Origin: Paraburkholderia nodosa
GTDB taxonomy: Bacteria > Pseudomonadota > Gammaproteobacteria > Burkholderiales > Burkholderiaceae
DNA: 64,000 nt
Reading direction: 5' to 3'
Assembly (NCBI RefSeq): GCF_001718195.1
Contig: NZ_MCNV01000024.1
Location: 62,001-126,000 of the forward strand
Part shown: positions 8,806 to 17,515 of the stretch, one piece after another
How positions within the stretch are numbered: position 1 is the first letter of the stretch
Layout of the letters: each line of letters opens with the position of its first letter
Translations under genes and position numbers: made by a program
The notes under the pieces: generated by a model
Database searches by the model: none
The model's input: only the letters and a program-made list of their open reading frames with translations
What the model was told of the DNA's origin: nothing

Positions 8806-9831
8806 ATGACTATGCAATCGGATACTGCGGCGCTGACCGACCAGAAACGGTCGTCCGGCATCAAGGCGCGCATTTTCTCGCCCACTGCGCTGCAGAAAAT
8901 GCTCGCGTTCGCGAGCCTGATCCTGCTGCTGATCTTTTTCAGCTTCGCTTCGCCTGCCTTCATGCAGATGGACAACATCCTCGGCATTCTGCAGGCCACC
9001 GCCGTGAACGGCGTGCTCGCCATTGCCAGCACGTTCGTCATCATCACGGGCGGCATCGATTTGTCGGTTGGCACGCTGATGACCTTTACCGCGGTGATTT
9101 GCGGCGTTTTCCTGACCTACTGGCATTTGCCGATGTGGATCGGCGTACTGGCGGCAATCGGCACGGGGGCGGTGTGCGGCACCATTTCCGGCACGCTCAC
9201 GGCGAAGATGAAGATCCCGCCGTTCATCGCCACGCTGGGCATGATGCTGCTGCTCAAGGGGCTCTCGCTCGTCGTCTCGTCCGACAAGCCGATCTATTTC
9301 ACCGACACCGAAAACTTCTACATGATTTCGCAGGACTCGCTGATCGGCTATTTTCTGCCCAGCGTGCCCGTACCGAACGCCGTGTTGATTCTGTTCGTGC
9401 TAGCCATTGTGAGCTCGATCACGCTGAACCGAACGGCGCTCGGACGCTATACGTTCGCGCTCGGCAGCAACGAAGAGGCCGTGCGCCTTTCAGGCGTGAA
9501 TGTCGATCGCTGGAAGATCGCCATTTATGGCCTTGGCGGCGCGATTTGCGGCATTGCGGGACTCTTGATCGCTTCGCGCCTGAACTCGGCGCAACCGGCA
9601 CTTGGCCAGGGCTACGAGCTGGAAGCCATTGCGGCCGTGGTGATCGGCGGCACGTCGCTGAGCGGCGGCTCGGGCACGATACTCGGCACCATCATCGGCG
9701 CGTTCATCATGAGTGTGCTGACCAATGGCTTGCGCATCATGTCGGTCGCACAGGAATGGCAGATCGTGGTGACGGGTCTCATCATCATCCTCGCGGTTTA
9801 CGCGGATATCCTGCGCCGCAAGAAGACTTAG
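8806..9831 (+). CDS. Sugar ABC transporter permease (RbsC family)
   Basis: This is a 341-residue inner-membrane permease with about ten hydrophobic segments. Family landmarks are IASTFVIITGGIDLSVGTLM (residues about 66-85), the cytoplasmic-loop motif ALGSNEEAVRLSGVNV and the late segment AIAAVVIGGTSLSGGSGTI. It pairs with the preceding ATPase; the gap is 19 bp with AGAGG ahead of the ATG. By family it forms a homodimer channel for a monosaccharide delivered by the binding protein encoded next. The substrate cannot be read from sequence; the fucD neighbourhood suggests L-fucose. Confidence 0.87.
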   Translation: MTMQSDTAALTDQKRSSGIKARIFSPTALQKMLAFASLILLLIFFSFASPAFMQMDNILGILQATAVNGVLAIASTFVIITGGIDLSVGTLMTFTAVICGVFLTYWHLPMWIGVLAAIGTGAVCGTISGTLTAKMKIPPFIATLGMMLLLKGLSLVVSSDKPIYFTDTENFYMISQDSLIGYFLPSVPVPNAVLILFVLAIVSSITLNRTALGRYTFALGSNEEAVRLSGVNVDRWKIAIYGLGGAICGIAGLLIASRLNSAQPALGQGYELEAIAAVVIGGTSLSGGSGTILGTIIGAFIMSVLTNGLRIMSVAQEWQIVVTGLIIILAVYADILRRKKT

Positions 9832-9926
9832 AAGAGGAGACGGAAGAAGCACGGAGAGAACGGGGAGTAAAACAAGGCTCCCTCAACGGCTGGAGGTCTA
9901 TGGCCCACCTTAGGAGGAGAAATGTC

Positions 9927-10868
9927 ATGTTGAAAAGAAAACTGATCAGTGCCGTAATCGGAGTGGGCGCGCTCGTGGGCACGTCCAGCTTGGCCTATGC
10001 CGAGGAACCCTACATTCCGATCATTTCGAAGGGCTTTCAGCATCAGTTCTGGCAGGCCGTGAAATCCGGCGCGGAACAGTCGGCGACGGCGAACAACGTC
10101 AGGATCACGTTCGAAGGCCCTGAAACCGAGGCCATGGTCGACAAGCAGATCGACATGCTTTCGGCCGCGCTCGCCAAGAAACCGCAGGCGCTCGGCATCG
10201 CCGCGCTCGACAGCAAGGCCGCCGTTCCGCTGCTCAAACGCGCGCAGTCCAGCAAGATCCCTGTGATCGCGTTCGACTCGGGCGTCGACAGCGATATTCC
10301 GCTCACGACCTGCGCCACGGACAACCTCGCCGCCGCCGCGCTCGCCGCCGACAAGATGGCGGAGATGATCGGCAATTCCGGCGAAGTCGGCGTGATCGTG
10401 CATGACCAGACGAGCCGCACGGGTATCGACCGCCGCGACGGCTTCGTCAACGAGATAAAGACGAAGCACACGGGCATCAAGATCGTTTCCGTGCAGTACG
10501 GCGCGGGCGACCACCTGAAGTCGGCGGAAATCGCCAAGGCCATGATTCAGGCGAACCCGAACCTCAAGGGCATTTTCGGCGCCAATGAAGGCTCGGCGGA
10601 AGGCGCGGCGATCGGCGTGAAGGAGTCGGGCAAGAAGCTGGTGCTGATTGGCTTCGACTCGGGCAAGGAGCAGAAGGAGGCCATCATGTCCGGCCTGATG
10701 GCGGGCGCGATTACGCAGAACCCGGTCGGTATCGGCAAGTGCGTCGTCGATTCCGCGGCGAAGGCGTTGAAGGGCGAAACACTGCCCAAGAAAATCGACA
10801 CGGGCTTTTACTGGTACGACAAGACCAATATGAACGACCCGAAGATCGCGGCGGTGCTTTACAACTGA
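9927..10868 (+). CDS. Periplasmic sugar-binding protein (RbsB-like, Peripla_BP_4)
   Basis: The gene encodes 313 residues with a classic Sec signal peptide (MLKRKLISAV start, cleavage after AYA at about residue 25). The mature part shows the two-lobed type I binding-protein pattern: KGFQHQFWQAVKSGAE, the hinge segment PVIAFDSGVDSD, FGANEGSAEGAAIGVKESGK and IGFDSGKEQKEAI. The start is fixed by an ideal AGGAGG at 9912-9917, ten bases before ATG 9927; a much longer frame to the left only reads through the permease gene. It is the third gene of the importer and ends before a strong terminator. Ligand: probably L-fucose or another hexose, inferred from context. Confidence 0.88.
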   Translation: MLKRKLISAVIGVGALVGTSSLAYAEEPYIPIISKGFQHQFWQAVKSGAEQSATANNVRITFEGPETEAMVDKQIDMLSAALAKKPQALGIAALDSKAAVPLLKRAQSSKIPVIAFDSGVDSDIPLTTCATDNLAAAALAADKMAEMIGNSGEVGVIVHDQTSRTGIDRRDGFVNEIKTKHTGIKIVSVQYGAGDHLKSAEIAKAMIQANPNLKGIFGANEGSAEGAAIGVKESGKKLVLIGFDSGKEQKEAIMSGLMAGAITQNPVGIGKCVVDSAAKALKGETLPKKIDTGFYWYDKTNMNDPKIAAVLYN

Positions 10869-10899
10869 TTGATATCGGTGTGAGTCATGTGCAGGGAGA

Positions 10900-10931
10900 A
10901 AGGAAGAGCTGAGGCTCTTCCTTTTCGTTTT
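10900..10931 (+). terminator. Rho-independent terminator of the sugar importer operon
   Basis: The ten-base perfect stem AAGGAAGAGC (10900-10909) pairs with GCTCTTCCTT (10914-10923) around a four-base loop and runs into a T-rich tail. It lies 31 bases after the binding-protein stop, ahead of the convergent NCS1 gene. Confidence 0.85.
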
Positions 10932-10949
10932 ACGCGTCTGCGGCGCACT

Positions 10950-12362
10950 TCACTCGGAAACCGCCGCCCCAGCCGGCGAGCGCCGGGGAGTACGCGAACC
11001 GTCTTTCGAAGCGAACACGTAGTAGGTCAGCGCTGTCGCGACGAGGCCAACCATCCACGAGACATCGGCGCCGCCGACGATCGACGCCAGCGGGCCGTGG
11101 AAAAAGCTCTCCGCCATGAACGGCACCTGCACCGCAATGCCGAAGAGATAAATGGCGATGGCCTTGAAGTTGAAGGAGCCATACACGCCGCCGTGGCTGC
11201 TCACGATTTCCGCGACGCGATAACGCCGGTTGTTGATCAGATAAAAGTCGACCAGATTGATCGCGACCCACGGCGCGAGGACGATGCGCATGGCAAAGAT
11301 CGCCGTCAGGAAGATCGCGATGAAATTGCTCGAGGCCCACAACGCCGTGACGGTAGAGGCGACCAGCAGCGCGCTCGAAAAGACGATGCGCACCGCGCGG
11401 CCAGGCACCCAGTCGGGGCGGAAGGTCTGTGCGGCGGTAATGAACGACAGCACCCCGCCATACAGATTCATGCCGTTGTGGCCAATGATGTTGACCAGGA
11501 AGAGGAAGATCAGCACATAGCCGAACATGCCCGTTTGCGTGCGGATGGCTTGCATGGCGTCGATGGAATGACCGGTGCTGACCGCGAGCACGCCAAAGAG
11601 AAACGCGAAGATGGTGCCGAGCGAGGTGCCGAAATACGTGAACGCAAAGGTCTTCGCAAAGCCCGCCGAGGTCGGCAGGTAGCGCGAATAGTCGGACGTG
11701 TAGGGCGCGAAGCTGATTTGCCAGACGGCGCACAGCCCGAACATCGCGAACCAGTTCGACACGTCGAAATGACCCTGCTGCAGGATTTGCGCGTCAAGAC
11801 CGGGGGCCATCATGATCATGCCGATCAGGAGCGCGCCGCCCATGAACCACGCGCCAATCTTGTTGAAGCGGTGAATGAAGTGATAGCCGATCACGCCGAC
11901 GAGCGTCGCGAGAATCGCGCCGAGCACGGTGCCTACCGGCACGGGCACCGCGGGCGCGGCGGTGTGAAGCGTCTTGCCCGCGAGGATGATGTTCGAGACG
12001 AAGAAGCCGAGATAGATCAGCGTGGTGAAGCTGACCACGAGCAGCGAGCCATAGCGGCCGAATTGCGCGCGGCTTTGAATCATCTGCGGCACGCCGACGA
12101 GCGGGCCTTGCGCAGAGGTGAGGGCGTGAAAAATGGCGCCAAAGAATTGCCCGGCGACGATGGCGAGAATCGCGCTCATCACGTCGAGGTGAAAGACCAG
12201 GACCGAAGTCGCGCCGGATATCACCGCGAGTGGCGCGACATTCGTGCAGAACCACAACGTGAACAAATCGACTGGCTTGCCATGCCGATGCTCGGGAGCG
12301 ACATACTCGATCGAGTTGCTTTCAATGGTCAGAACGCTGTTGTCGTTCGCCGGGTTTTTCAT
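10950..12362 (-). CDS. NCS1 family nucleobase/cation symporter-like permease
   Basis: The protein has 470 residues with about twelve membrane segments and matches the purine-cytosine permease / NCS1 pattern (CTNVAPLAVISGATSVL, GPLVGVPQMIQSRAQFGRYG, YTSDYSRYLP, APWVAINLVDFYLINNRRY). NCS1 carriers move cytosine, uracil, allantoin, hydantoins, thiamine or pyridine derivatives with H+ or Na+. The ATG at 12362 has GGAGA nearby; the longer open frame to 13502 is antisense read-through of the next gene. It is the last gene of the leftward catabolic operon, 116 bp after the aldehyde dehydrogenase, which suggests that the pathway substrate is a nitrogen heterocycle. The ligand is not determined. Confidence 0.85.
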   Translation of the reverse strand: MKNPANDNSVLTIESNSIEYVAPEHRHGKPVDLFTLWFCTNVAPLAVISGATSVLVFHLDVMSAILAIVAGQFFGAIFHALTSAQGPLVGVPQMIQSRAQFGRYGSLLVVSFTTLIYLGFFVSNIILAGKTLHTAAPAVPVPVGTVLGAILATLVGVIGYHFIHRFNKIGAWFMGGALLIGMIMMAPGLDAQILQQGHFDVSNWFAMFGLCAVWQISFAPYTSDYSRYLPTSAGFAKTFAFTYFGTSLGTIFAFLFGVLAVSTGHSIDAMQAIRTQTGMFGYVLIFLFLVNIIGHNGMNLYGGVLSFITAAQTFRPDWVPGRAVRIVFSSALLVASTVTALWASSNFIAIFLTAIFAMRIVLAPWVAINLVDFYLINNRRYRVAEIVSSHGGVYGSFNFKAIAIYLFGIAVQVPFMAESFFHGPLASIVGGADVSWMVGLVATALTYYVFASKDGSRTPRRSPAGAAVSE

Positions 12363-12423
12363 AGTGTCTCCATCTTTATTGCACAGGCCGAGCCACGCCA
12401 CGAAGGTGGCGCGGCATGGCCTT

Positions 12424-12462
12424 GAACGGCTTTGAAGCGGCTTTGGAACGGCTTTGAAGCGG
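12424..12462. repeat. Short tandem repeat (22-bp period)
   Basis: The 17-mer GAACGGCTTTGAAGCGG occurs at 12424-12440 and again at 12446-12462, in the gap between the aldehyde dehydrogenase and NCS1 genes. No function is apparent; a hairpin-capable GCCACGCCAC...GTGGCGCGGC stretch lies just left of it. Confidence 0.6.
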
Positions 12463-12478
12463 TGCAGCGGGGAACGGA

Positions 12479-13948
12479 TCAGCGCATCACGAACGGATCG
12501 CTGATCGGTTCGTCCGAGGTGCGCAGCCACACGGACTTCGTCGTCGTGTATTCGAGCGCGGCAGCCATGCCGCCCTCGCGGCCGTGCCCGGAAAGCCCGA
12601 AGCCGCCGAACGGCACGAGCGGCGACACCGCCCGATAGGTGTTGATCCAGACGATCCCCGAGCGCACGCGCCGCGAAACGCGATGTGCCCGCGTGAGGTT
12701 GGTGGTGAAGATGCCCGCCGCGAGTCCGTAGGCGGTGCTGTTCGCCTTCTCGATGGCTTCCTGTTCGGAAGCGAACGTATCCACCGAAAGCACGGGGCCG
12801 AACAACTCCGTCGTGATGCTGTGCGCGTTGCTCACGCCCGAGCAGTCCAGAATTGTCGGCGCGTAGTAGTAGCCGTCGCGCGCCAGCGCCTTGCCGCCCG
12901 CGAGCACCTTCGCCCCCTGGCTCACGGAACTCGCGACGATCTTCTCGATGTTGCGCAGTTGCCTTTCGGTGCAGAGCGGCCCGTATTCCGTCGTCATCTC
13001 GTTGGGCGAACCCACGCGAATGCGCGAGACGCGTTCGACAAGCAACGCGAGGAATTCGTCCTTGACGGATGCCTCGATCAAAAGACGCGAGCCCGCCACG
13101 CAGCTTTGGCCGCTTGCCGCAAAAATCGCCGCGACTTGCGCATTCACCGCGCTCTGGATATCGGTATCGGCGAACACGATGAATGGCGACTTGCCGCCCA
13201 GTTCGAGCGAGACCTTCGCAAGATTGTTCGAGGTGTTCCTGACGATATGCCGCGCGGTTTCGGGGCCGCCCGTGAAGGCCACCTTGTCCACCCTGGGATG
13301 GCTGCTGAGCACCGCGCCGCATTCCGGCCCGAAGCCGGTGATCACGTTGACGACGCCCGGCGGAAATCCGGCCTCGTGCACGAGCCGCGCGAATTCGAGC
13401 AACGGGCCGGGCGCTTCCTCGGAAGCCTTCAGAACGACCGTGCAACCGGCGGCGAGCGCCGGCCCGACCTTCACGGCGGAAAGAAACAACTGGCTGTTCC
13501 ATGGAACGATGGCGGCGACCACGCCGACGGGCTGCCGTTCGAGCCAGACCTGCATGTCCGGCTTGTCGACGGGAATGTGGCTGCCTTCGATCTTGTCGGC
13601 GATTCCCGCGTAGTAGCGGTAGTATTCGGCCACATAAGCGATCTGGCTCGACGTCTCGCGAATGATCTTGCCGGTGTCGTTCGTTTCAATTTCAGCGAGC
13701 CGCGGCGCAGCCTTTTCGACGAGCCCGGCCAGCTTGTGCAACAGCTTGCCGCGCGCCGAGGCGGTGAGGCCGGCCCACGCGGAATCGGTCAACGCGCGGT
13801 TGGCCGCTTCGACGGCGCGGTTGACCTGCTCCGTGCGCGCTTCGGGCATTTGCGTCCACACGTTGCCCGTGGCCGGGTTCACGCTGTCGAACGTCGCGGC
13901 GCCCGGTTCGAACTGGCCGTCGATATACAGCTGAAAATGAAAGTCCAT
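12479..13948 (-). CDS. NAD(P)-dependent aldehyde dehydrogenase (TgnD-like candidate)
   Basis: This 489-residue ALDH superfamily member has all catalytic elements: Asn151 in VPWNSQLF, Glu249 in SLELGGKSP and the nucleophile Cys283 in ASGQSCVAGSR. In the trigonelline pathway of Acinetobacter, an ALDH-family enzyme (TgnD) oxidises a hydroxybutyrolactone ring-opening product to a methylene-succinate derivative. The position here, directly downstream of a luciferase-type oxygenase, reductase and hydrolase, fits that step, but the substrate is inference. The start has a purine-rich site 5' of the ATG at 13948. It follows the oxygenase by 12 bp, so they are one operon. It differs clearly from the GabD-type ALDH at 25476. 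Confidence 0.85.
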   Translation of the reverse strand: MDFHFQLYIDGQFEPGAATFDSVNPATGNVWTQMPEARTEQVNRAVEAANRALTDSAWAGLTASARGKLLHKLAGLVEKAAPRLAEIETNDTGKIIRETSSQIAYVAEYYRYYAGIADKIEGSHIPVDKPDMQVWLERQPVGVVAAIVPWNSQLFLSAVKVGPALAAGCTVVLKASEEAPGPLLEFARLVHEAGFPPGVVNVITGFGPECGAVLSSHPRVDKVAFTGGPETARHIVRNTSNNLAKVSLELGGKSPFIVFADTDIQSAVNAQVAAIFAASGQSCVAGSRLLIEASVKDEFLALLVERVSRIRVGSPNEMTTEYGPLCTERQLRNIEKIVASSVSQGAKVLAGGKALARDGYYYAPTILDCSGVSNAHSITTELFGPVLSVDTFASEQEAIEKANSTAYGLAAGIFTTNLTRAHRVSRRVRSGIVWINTYRAVSPLVPFGGFGLSGHGREGGMAAALEYTTTKSVWLRTSDEPISDPFVMR

Positions 13949-13960
13949 GGAATCCGCCCC

Positions 13961-14998
13961 TTACCTGAATGCAGGCATGACGTCGTTGATCATGCGCTCG
14001 AGTGACGCCTTCTTGCGCTCGAAGCTCATGCCCGTATCGATCCAGAACGAGTACTCGTCGAAGCCCAGTTTCTCGTAGGCCCGCAGACGCCCGATCACTT
14101 CCTCGGGCGTGCCGATGACGTTGTTCTTGCGCATCGCCTCGGGCGTATAGAACGGGTGAGCGGCGATCTCTTCCTTCGTGAGGGGCTTGATCATGCCGCG
14201 GCTCACAGGGCGCTCATTCTTGAACCACGCGCCGAAGTAGTTGTAGAACGTGTTCACTTCGTCGGCGGCGATCTGCGCGTCGTCCTCGCTGCTCGCCACG
14301 TACGTGTGGCGCAGCAGCATGATCTGCGGGCGCGGCACGTTGCTGAACTTCTCGCACGCGGCGTTGAAGTGGCCGACGAGCTTCTCGACCTCTTCGTCGC
14401 CGAAATGCAGCGGCGTGACCTGCACGTTGCAACCGTTGGACACGGCAAATTCGTGGCTGTTCGGGTCGCGCGCGGCCACCCAGATCGGCGGATGCGGGCG
14501 CTGCAGCGGCAACGGCGACGACGTCGTCGAGGGGAATTTCCAGAACTCGCCTTCGTGCGCGTAATCGCCTTCCCACAGCTTTTTCACGGCGGGAATGAGT
14601 TCGCGCATGCGTTGGCCCGCGCCCCACGCGTCGAGCCCCGGCATCAGGCGTTCGTACTCGAACGAGTATGCGCCTCGTGCAATGCCCAGATCCAGACGGC
14701 CGTTCGAGATGATGTCGGTCATCGCGGCTTCGCCGGCGAGCTTGATCGGGTGCCAGAAGGGCGCAATGACCGTGCCCGTGCCGAGCCTCACGTTCTTCGT
14801 CTTGTTGGCGAGGTCCGCGATGTTGAGGAACGGATTGGGCGCGATCGTGAAGTCCATGGCGTGGTGCTCGCCGGTCCAGATCGCATGCATGCCGCCGCGA
14901 TCGGCGATCTGGCACAGCTCGATCATTTCGTCATACAACTGCTTCTGACTGGTCTGATCGGAGACGCGCTCCATGTGAACGAAAAGTGAGAATCGCAT
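13961..14998 (-). CDS. LLM class flavin-dependent oxygenase (TgnB-like candidate)
   Basis: The protein has 345 residues in the bacterial luciferase-like monooxygenase fold: MRFSLFVHMERVS at the N-terminus, the WTGEHHAMDF strand near residue 41, RLGTGTVIAPFWHPIKLAGEAAM and NGRLDLGIARGAYSFEYERL near 100-116. Such enzymes use FMNH2 supplied by a separate reductase, and the reductase gene lies immediately upstream (11 bp). In the trigonelline and pyridine pathways, a two-component system of this class opens the pyridine ring between C2 and C3. Together with the neighbouring hydrolase and dehydrogenase this suggests ring opening of an N-heterocycle. The precise substrate cannot be seen from the sequence. 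Confidence 0.87.
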   Translation of the reverse strand: MRFSLFVHMERVSDQTSQKQLYDEMIELCQIADRGGMHAIWTGEHHAMDFTIAPNPFLNIADLANKTKNVRLGTGTVIAPFWHPIKLAGEAAMTDIISNGRLDLGIARGAYSFEYERLMPGLDAWGAGQRMRELIPAVKKLWEGDYAHEGEFWKFPSTTSSPLPLQRPHPPIWVAARDPNSHEFAVSNGCNVQVTPLHFGDEEVEKLVGHFNAACEKFSNVPRPQIMLLRHTYVASSEDDAQIAADEVNTFYNYFGAWFKNERPVSRGMIKPLTKEEIAAHPFYTPEAMRKNNVIGTPEEVIGRLRAYEKLGFDEYSFWIDTGMSFERKKASLERMINDVMPAFR

Positions 14999-15009
14999 GA
15001 TGGAACCTT

Positions 15010-15969
15010 TCAGGAATGAAGCGGGCGGACTGTGCCGTTGCTATGGTCGCCGAAGTACATCCCGTAGCTCTTCAGTTCGCTTTCCTTGCGGTAGCGCTGG
15101 AGCATGCTGGCGAGTGCGCTGTCCTGGAACGCTTGCGTTTGCACGTCTTCCAGACTAACGAATTGTGCCGAGGCGTCGCCCGCTGCGGCGAGTTCATCCG
15201 GCGCGCTGCACAGGAACGAGATGTACTGATAATGGGTTTCGGTATTGTTGTAGACCGAATAGATGAAGCTTGCCGATGCATCGGGCTGGTACTTCGTGAA
15301 GATCTCGGCGAGCGCCTTGTCGGCGCCTTCCTTGCCGATCTCTTTCGAAGGCAGGCCCCATTTGCCGTCTGCGTTTTTCACGAGCAGCACCTTGTCCTCG
15401 CGCGCGATGATCGCGCTCACGATGACTTTCGGACCCGCGATGACTTCCGCCGATACCCTGGCCGGCGTGAAATAACCGCCGCGATAGTAGCCGAGGCCAG
15501 CGAACCCCGCGGAATGAAACGCCTCGACCCGGCCGACGATCAGCGCGTGGTCGCCCGCGTCGATCACGGCGTGCGTCGTGCAGTCGAACCAGGCGCTGAC
15601 GTCGCCAATGAGCGGGTTGCGGTTGGCGCTCAATTGCCAGTTCACGTTGGCGAAGCGGTCGTCGCTCGGCCGCGCGAACGTGTTGGACAAATCCTTTTGT
15701 CCTTCCGCGAGGATGTTGATGGCGAAGTGGCCCGCAGTGGAAAACGTCTGGTAATTGCTCGACGTCTTCGCAATGCTCACCAGCAGCAGCGCGGGGTCGA
15801 GCGAAACGGACGAAAACGAATTGGCGGTGAAGCCGAGCGGCTTGCCGTCGTCCGTCGCGGTCGTCACGATCGTCACGCCCGTCATGAACGCGCCGAACGC
15901 GTCGCGCAGCTCGCGCGTGTTGATCTTCGCGGCTTGCGGGTTAACTACCTGGCTCGTGTCTTGGCTCAT
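15010..15969 (-). CDS. Flavin reductase (HpaC-like) with C-terminal degenerate Nudix-like domain (TgnA-like candidate)
   Basis: Residues 20-170 form an FMN-binding split-barrel reductase (FGAFMTGVTIVTT, GFTANSFSSVSLDPALLLVSI, CTTHAVIDAGDHALIVGRV). Residues about 180-300 form a second domain with the strand pattern of a Nudix fold (IVSAIIAREDKVLLVKNADGKWGLPS), but the Nudix box is broken: after GLPSKE there is no REXXEE helix. Hence it probably binds rather than hydrolyses. Tethered C-terminal domains often sense substrate and switch the reductase on. The start at 15969 has GGAAG upstream inside the hydrolase gene, which ends one base away. It supplies FMNH2 to the oxygenase encoded next. A second reductase of the same architecture lies at 19758. 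Confidence 0.85.
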   Translation of the reverse strand: MSQDTSQVVNPQAAKINTRELRDAFGAFMTGVTIVTTATDDGKPLGFTANSFSSVSLDPALLLVSIAKTSSNYQTFSTAGHFAINILAEGQKDLSNTFARPSDDRFANVNWQLSANRNPLIGDVSAWFDCTTHAVIDAGDHALIVGRVEAFHSAGFAGLGYYRGGYFTPARVSAEVIAGPKVIVSAIIAREDKVLLVKNADGKWGLPSKEIGKEGADKALAEIFTKYQPDASASFIYSVYNNTETHYQYISFLCSAPDELAAAGDASAQFVSLEDVQTQAFQDSALASMLQRYRKESELKSYGMYFGDHSNGTVRPLHS

Positions 15970-15970
15970 T

Positions 15971-16789
15971 TCACACTTCCACTTCGTGGTTTTCCGCCTG
16001 CGGCTCCGTCTGCAACCAGGCACGCAGCGCGCGATTGACTTCGTCGGGCGCGGTGAGGTTCACCATGTGGCGTTCGTTTTCGATCACCACGGCCGTGCCG
16101 TTGTGCGCGGCTTGCGCCATCTGTCTCGCCATCTGCGGCGTCGAGTTCGGATCGTCGGCGCCGGTCAGGACGAGAGCAGGGCAGCGAATCGTCTGCCAGC
16201 CGTCGGCGTACACGTCGTCGCCGCCCGCGAACGCCGTGTAGGCCGTCGCGTAGCCCGCAAGGTTCACCGACTTCAGCCACGACTCGACCTTTTGCGCCGC
16301 CACTTGCTGGGCTTCGTCCGCGTTGAACCAGCGTCGCAGCGGCGTATCCACGTCGATGGTGCCCGAGCGCAACTCGGCGGCGCGCTGCAGCACGGCTTCG
16401 CGCGCCGCTTCGGTACGCCGGTACACACCGTTCAGGACTGCCACACGCTTGACCAGATCGGGACGCGTGACCGCGACGCCAGCCGCGATCAACGAACCCA
16501 TCGAGTGCCCCGCCAGATTGACGGGACCCCCGTGCAGCGCCTCGACGAAACTGGTTGCCCACTCAACGAACTGCGGCAAGCCGGCACCCGCTTCGAGCGC
16601 ATCGCTTCGACCGTGGCCCGGCATGTCGACCGAGATCACGCGGAATTCGGCCGAGAGGTCTTCGATCTGCGGATACCACGCGCTCGCCTGCATGCCCACG
16701 CCGTGAATCAGCACGAGCGGTTCGCCCGCGCCTTGCTCCAGATAGTGCGCGACGCGCTTATTTGACAGCTGCAGGGTTCTTGACGTCAT
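15971..16789 (-). CDS. Alpha/beta hydrolase (TgnC-like candidate)
   Basis: This 272-residue alpha/beta-hydrolase fold protein has a complete triad: Ser96 in the nucleophile elbow GHSMG, Asp212 or Asp213 in LTGADDPNS and His241 in ENERHMVN. The oxyanion strand is LIHGVGM near residue 28. In the tgn pathway a hydrolase of this type cleaves the formamido-methylene succinate to succinate semialdehyde, methylamine, formate and CO2; the same job is proposed here by context. The start at 16789 lies inside the 3' end of the DUF1185 gene (32-bp overlap), showing tight coupling. A clearly related hydrolase is encoded at 18866. Confidence 0.85.
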   Translation of the reverse strand: MTSRTLQLSNKRVAHYLEQGAGEPLVLIHGVGMQASAWYPQIEDLSAEFRVISVDMPGHGRSDALEAGAGLPQFVEWATSFVEALHGGPVNLAGHSMGSLIAAGVAVTRPDLVKRVAVLNGVYRRTEAAREAVLQRAAELRSGTIDVDTPLRRWFNADEAQQVAAQKVESWLKSVNLAGYATAYTAFAGGDDVYADGWQTIRCPALVLTGADDPNSTPQMARQMAQAAHNGTAVVIENERHMVNLTAPDEVNRALRAWLQTEPQAENHEVEV

Positions 16790-17360
16790 TTCCGAGCTCT
16801 GCGAGGTCTTTGTAGCGATCGCCAATGCGGTGATGCGGGCGGCCACCCGTTGCGGCGCCAATAGCGACCACGAGTTCGTCGGCGGCTGGTGCATCGGCAA
16901 TCGAGAACTGGAGCGTGAGATAGTGCGAGCGGCGGCCTTCGTCGTTCTTGTCCATCATCGGGATGAGCAGCGGCGCATTGGCCGGGCCACGCGTGTTGTT
17001 GAACGCGAGATACGACTTCGCGCCCACCGCCGAGCGATAGATATTGCCGAAGTGCAGGGTGTGGATGAGCGCGGACGCATGCTCCAGTTCGCCCGCAAGA
17101 CCGACGATGGCGCTCTTGCCGAACGCTTCGACCGCTTCGCCCGAACCGGCTTCGTCGAGGATGAGCTTCGTGAGGTGCTCGCTCAGTTGCGGCGCGATTG
17201 CGCGAATCTCGGGCGAGAGGTCTTCCACGTACCCGCGGCCCGCCCACGGGTTCTTGATCACCGCGACCGCGCCGATCATTTTCAGCGGCTTCGCAGCGGC
17301 CTTGTCGCCGTCTACGAAGACGTTCTCGACATGGAGGATGGATTTGCGAATCAGGCTCAT
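16758..17360 (-). CDS. Amino acid synthesis family protein (DUF1185)
   Basis: The gene encodes 200 residues of the DUF1185 family, whose name does not reflect a proven activity. Visible blocks are AAAKPLKMIGAVAVIKNPWAGRG near residue 20-45, GKSAIVGLAGELEHASALIHTLHFGN near 80-105 and NTRGPANAPLLIPMMDKND near 118-137. No membrane segment or signal peptide is seen. The ATG at 17360 is chosen for AAGGAAG upstream; the frame extends further to 17423 but that part overlaps the operator. It is the first gene of the leftward catabolic operon. Its constant company with hydrolase and flavin-oxygenase genes points to a role in N-heterocycle breakdown, which remains inference. Confidence 0.82.
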   Translation of the reverse strand: MSLIRKSILHVENVFVDGDKAAAKPLKMIGAVAVIKNPWAGRGYVEDLSPEIRAIAPQLSEHLTKLILDEAGSGEAVEAFGKSAIVGLAGELEHASALIHTLHFGNIYRSAVGAKSYLAFNNTRGPANAPLLIPMMDKNDEGRRSHYLTLQFSIADAPAADELVVAIGAATGGRPHHRIGDRYKDLAELGNDVKNPAAVK

Positions 17361-17397
17361 GGCAACTTCCTTCGTACGTTGATTGTGTGAAGCATTT

Positions 17398-17422
17398 TGG
17401 TATACCATGTTACGGCATGCCA
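17398..17422. promoter_or_regulatory. Candidate GntR/FCD operator pair before the leftward operon
   Basis: The perfect palindrome TGGTATACCA (17398-17407) is followed by a variant CGGCATGCCA (17413-17422). They lie 38-62 bases upstream of the DUF1185 start, and on the other side upstream of the DUF1330 gene. The motif recurs at 17883, 18754 and 18796. Confidence 0.6.
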
Positions 17423-17515
17423 TGAGTGTTAACCCGATAGCTCACTGTGAACCCCTCTGCCAAGGGATTGCCGCTTTTTCTTGATGAATCCGACGATGAA
17501 AAACGAGGAGGAGAG

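Noticed and set aside
9099..9926. N-terminal extension of the sugar-binding protein
   Set aside because: It reads through the permease gene in another frame; the true start at 9927 has AGGAGG and a signal peptide.
10887..12425. Long rightward frame of about 510 residues opposite the NCS1 gene
   Set aside because: It is an antisense shadow with low-complexity Arg/Glu/His content and no ribosome site.
12363..13502. Leftward frame extending the NCS1 permease to about 850 residues
   Set aside because: The extension is a shifted reading of the aldehyde dehydrogenase gene on the same strand. The permease has its own ATG at 12362 with a ribosome site and a normal family length.
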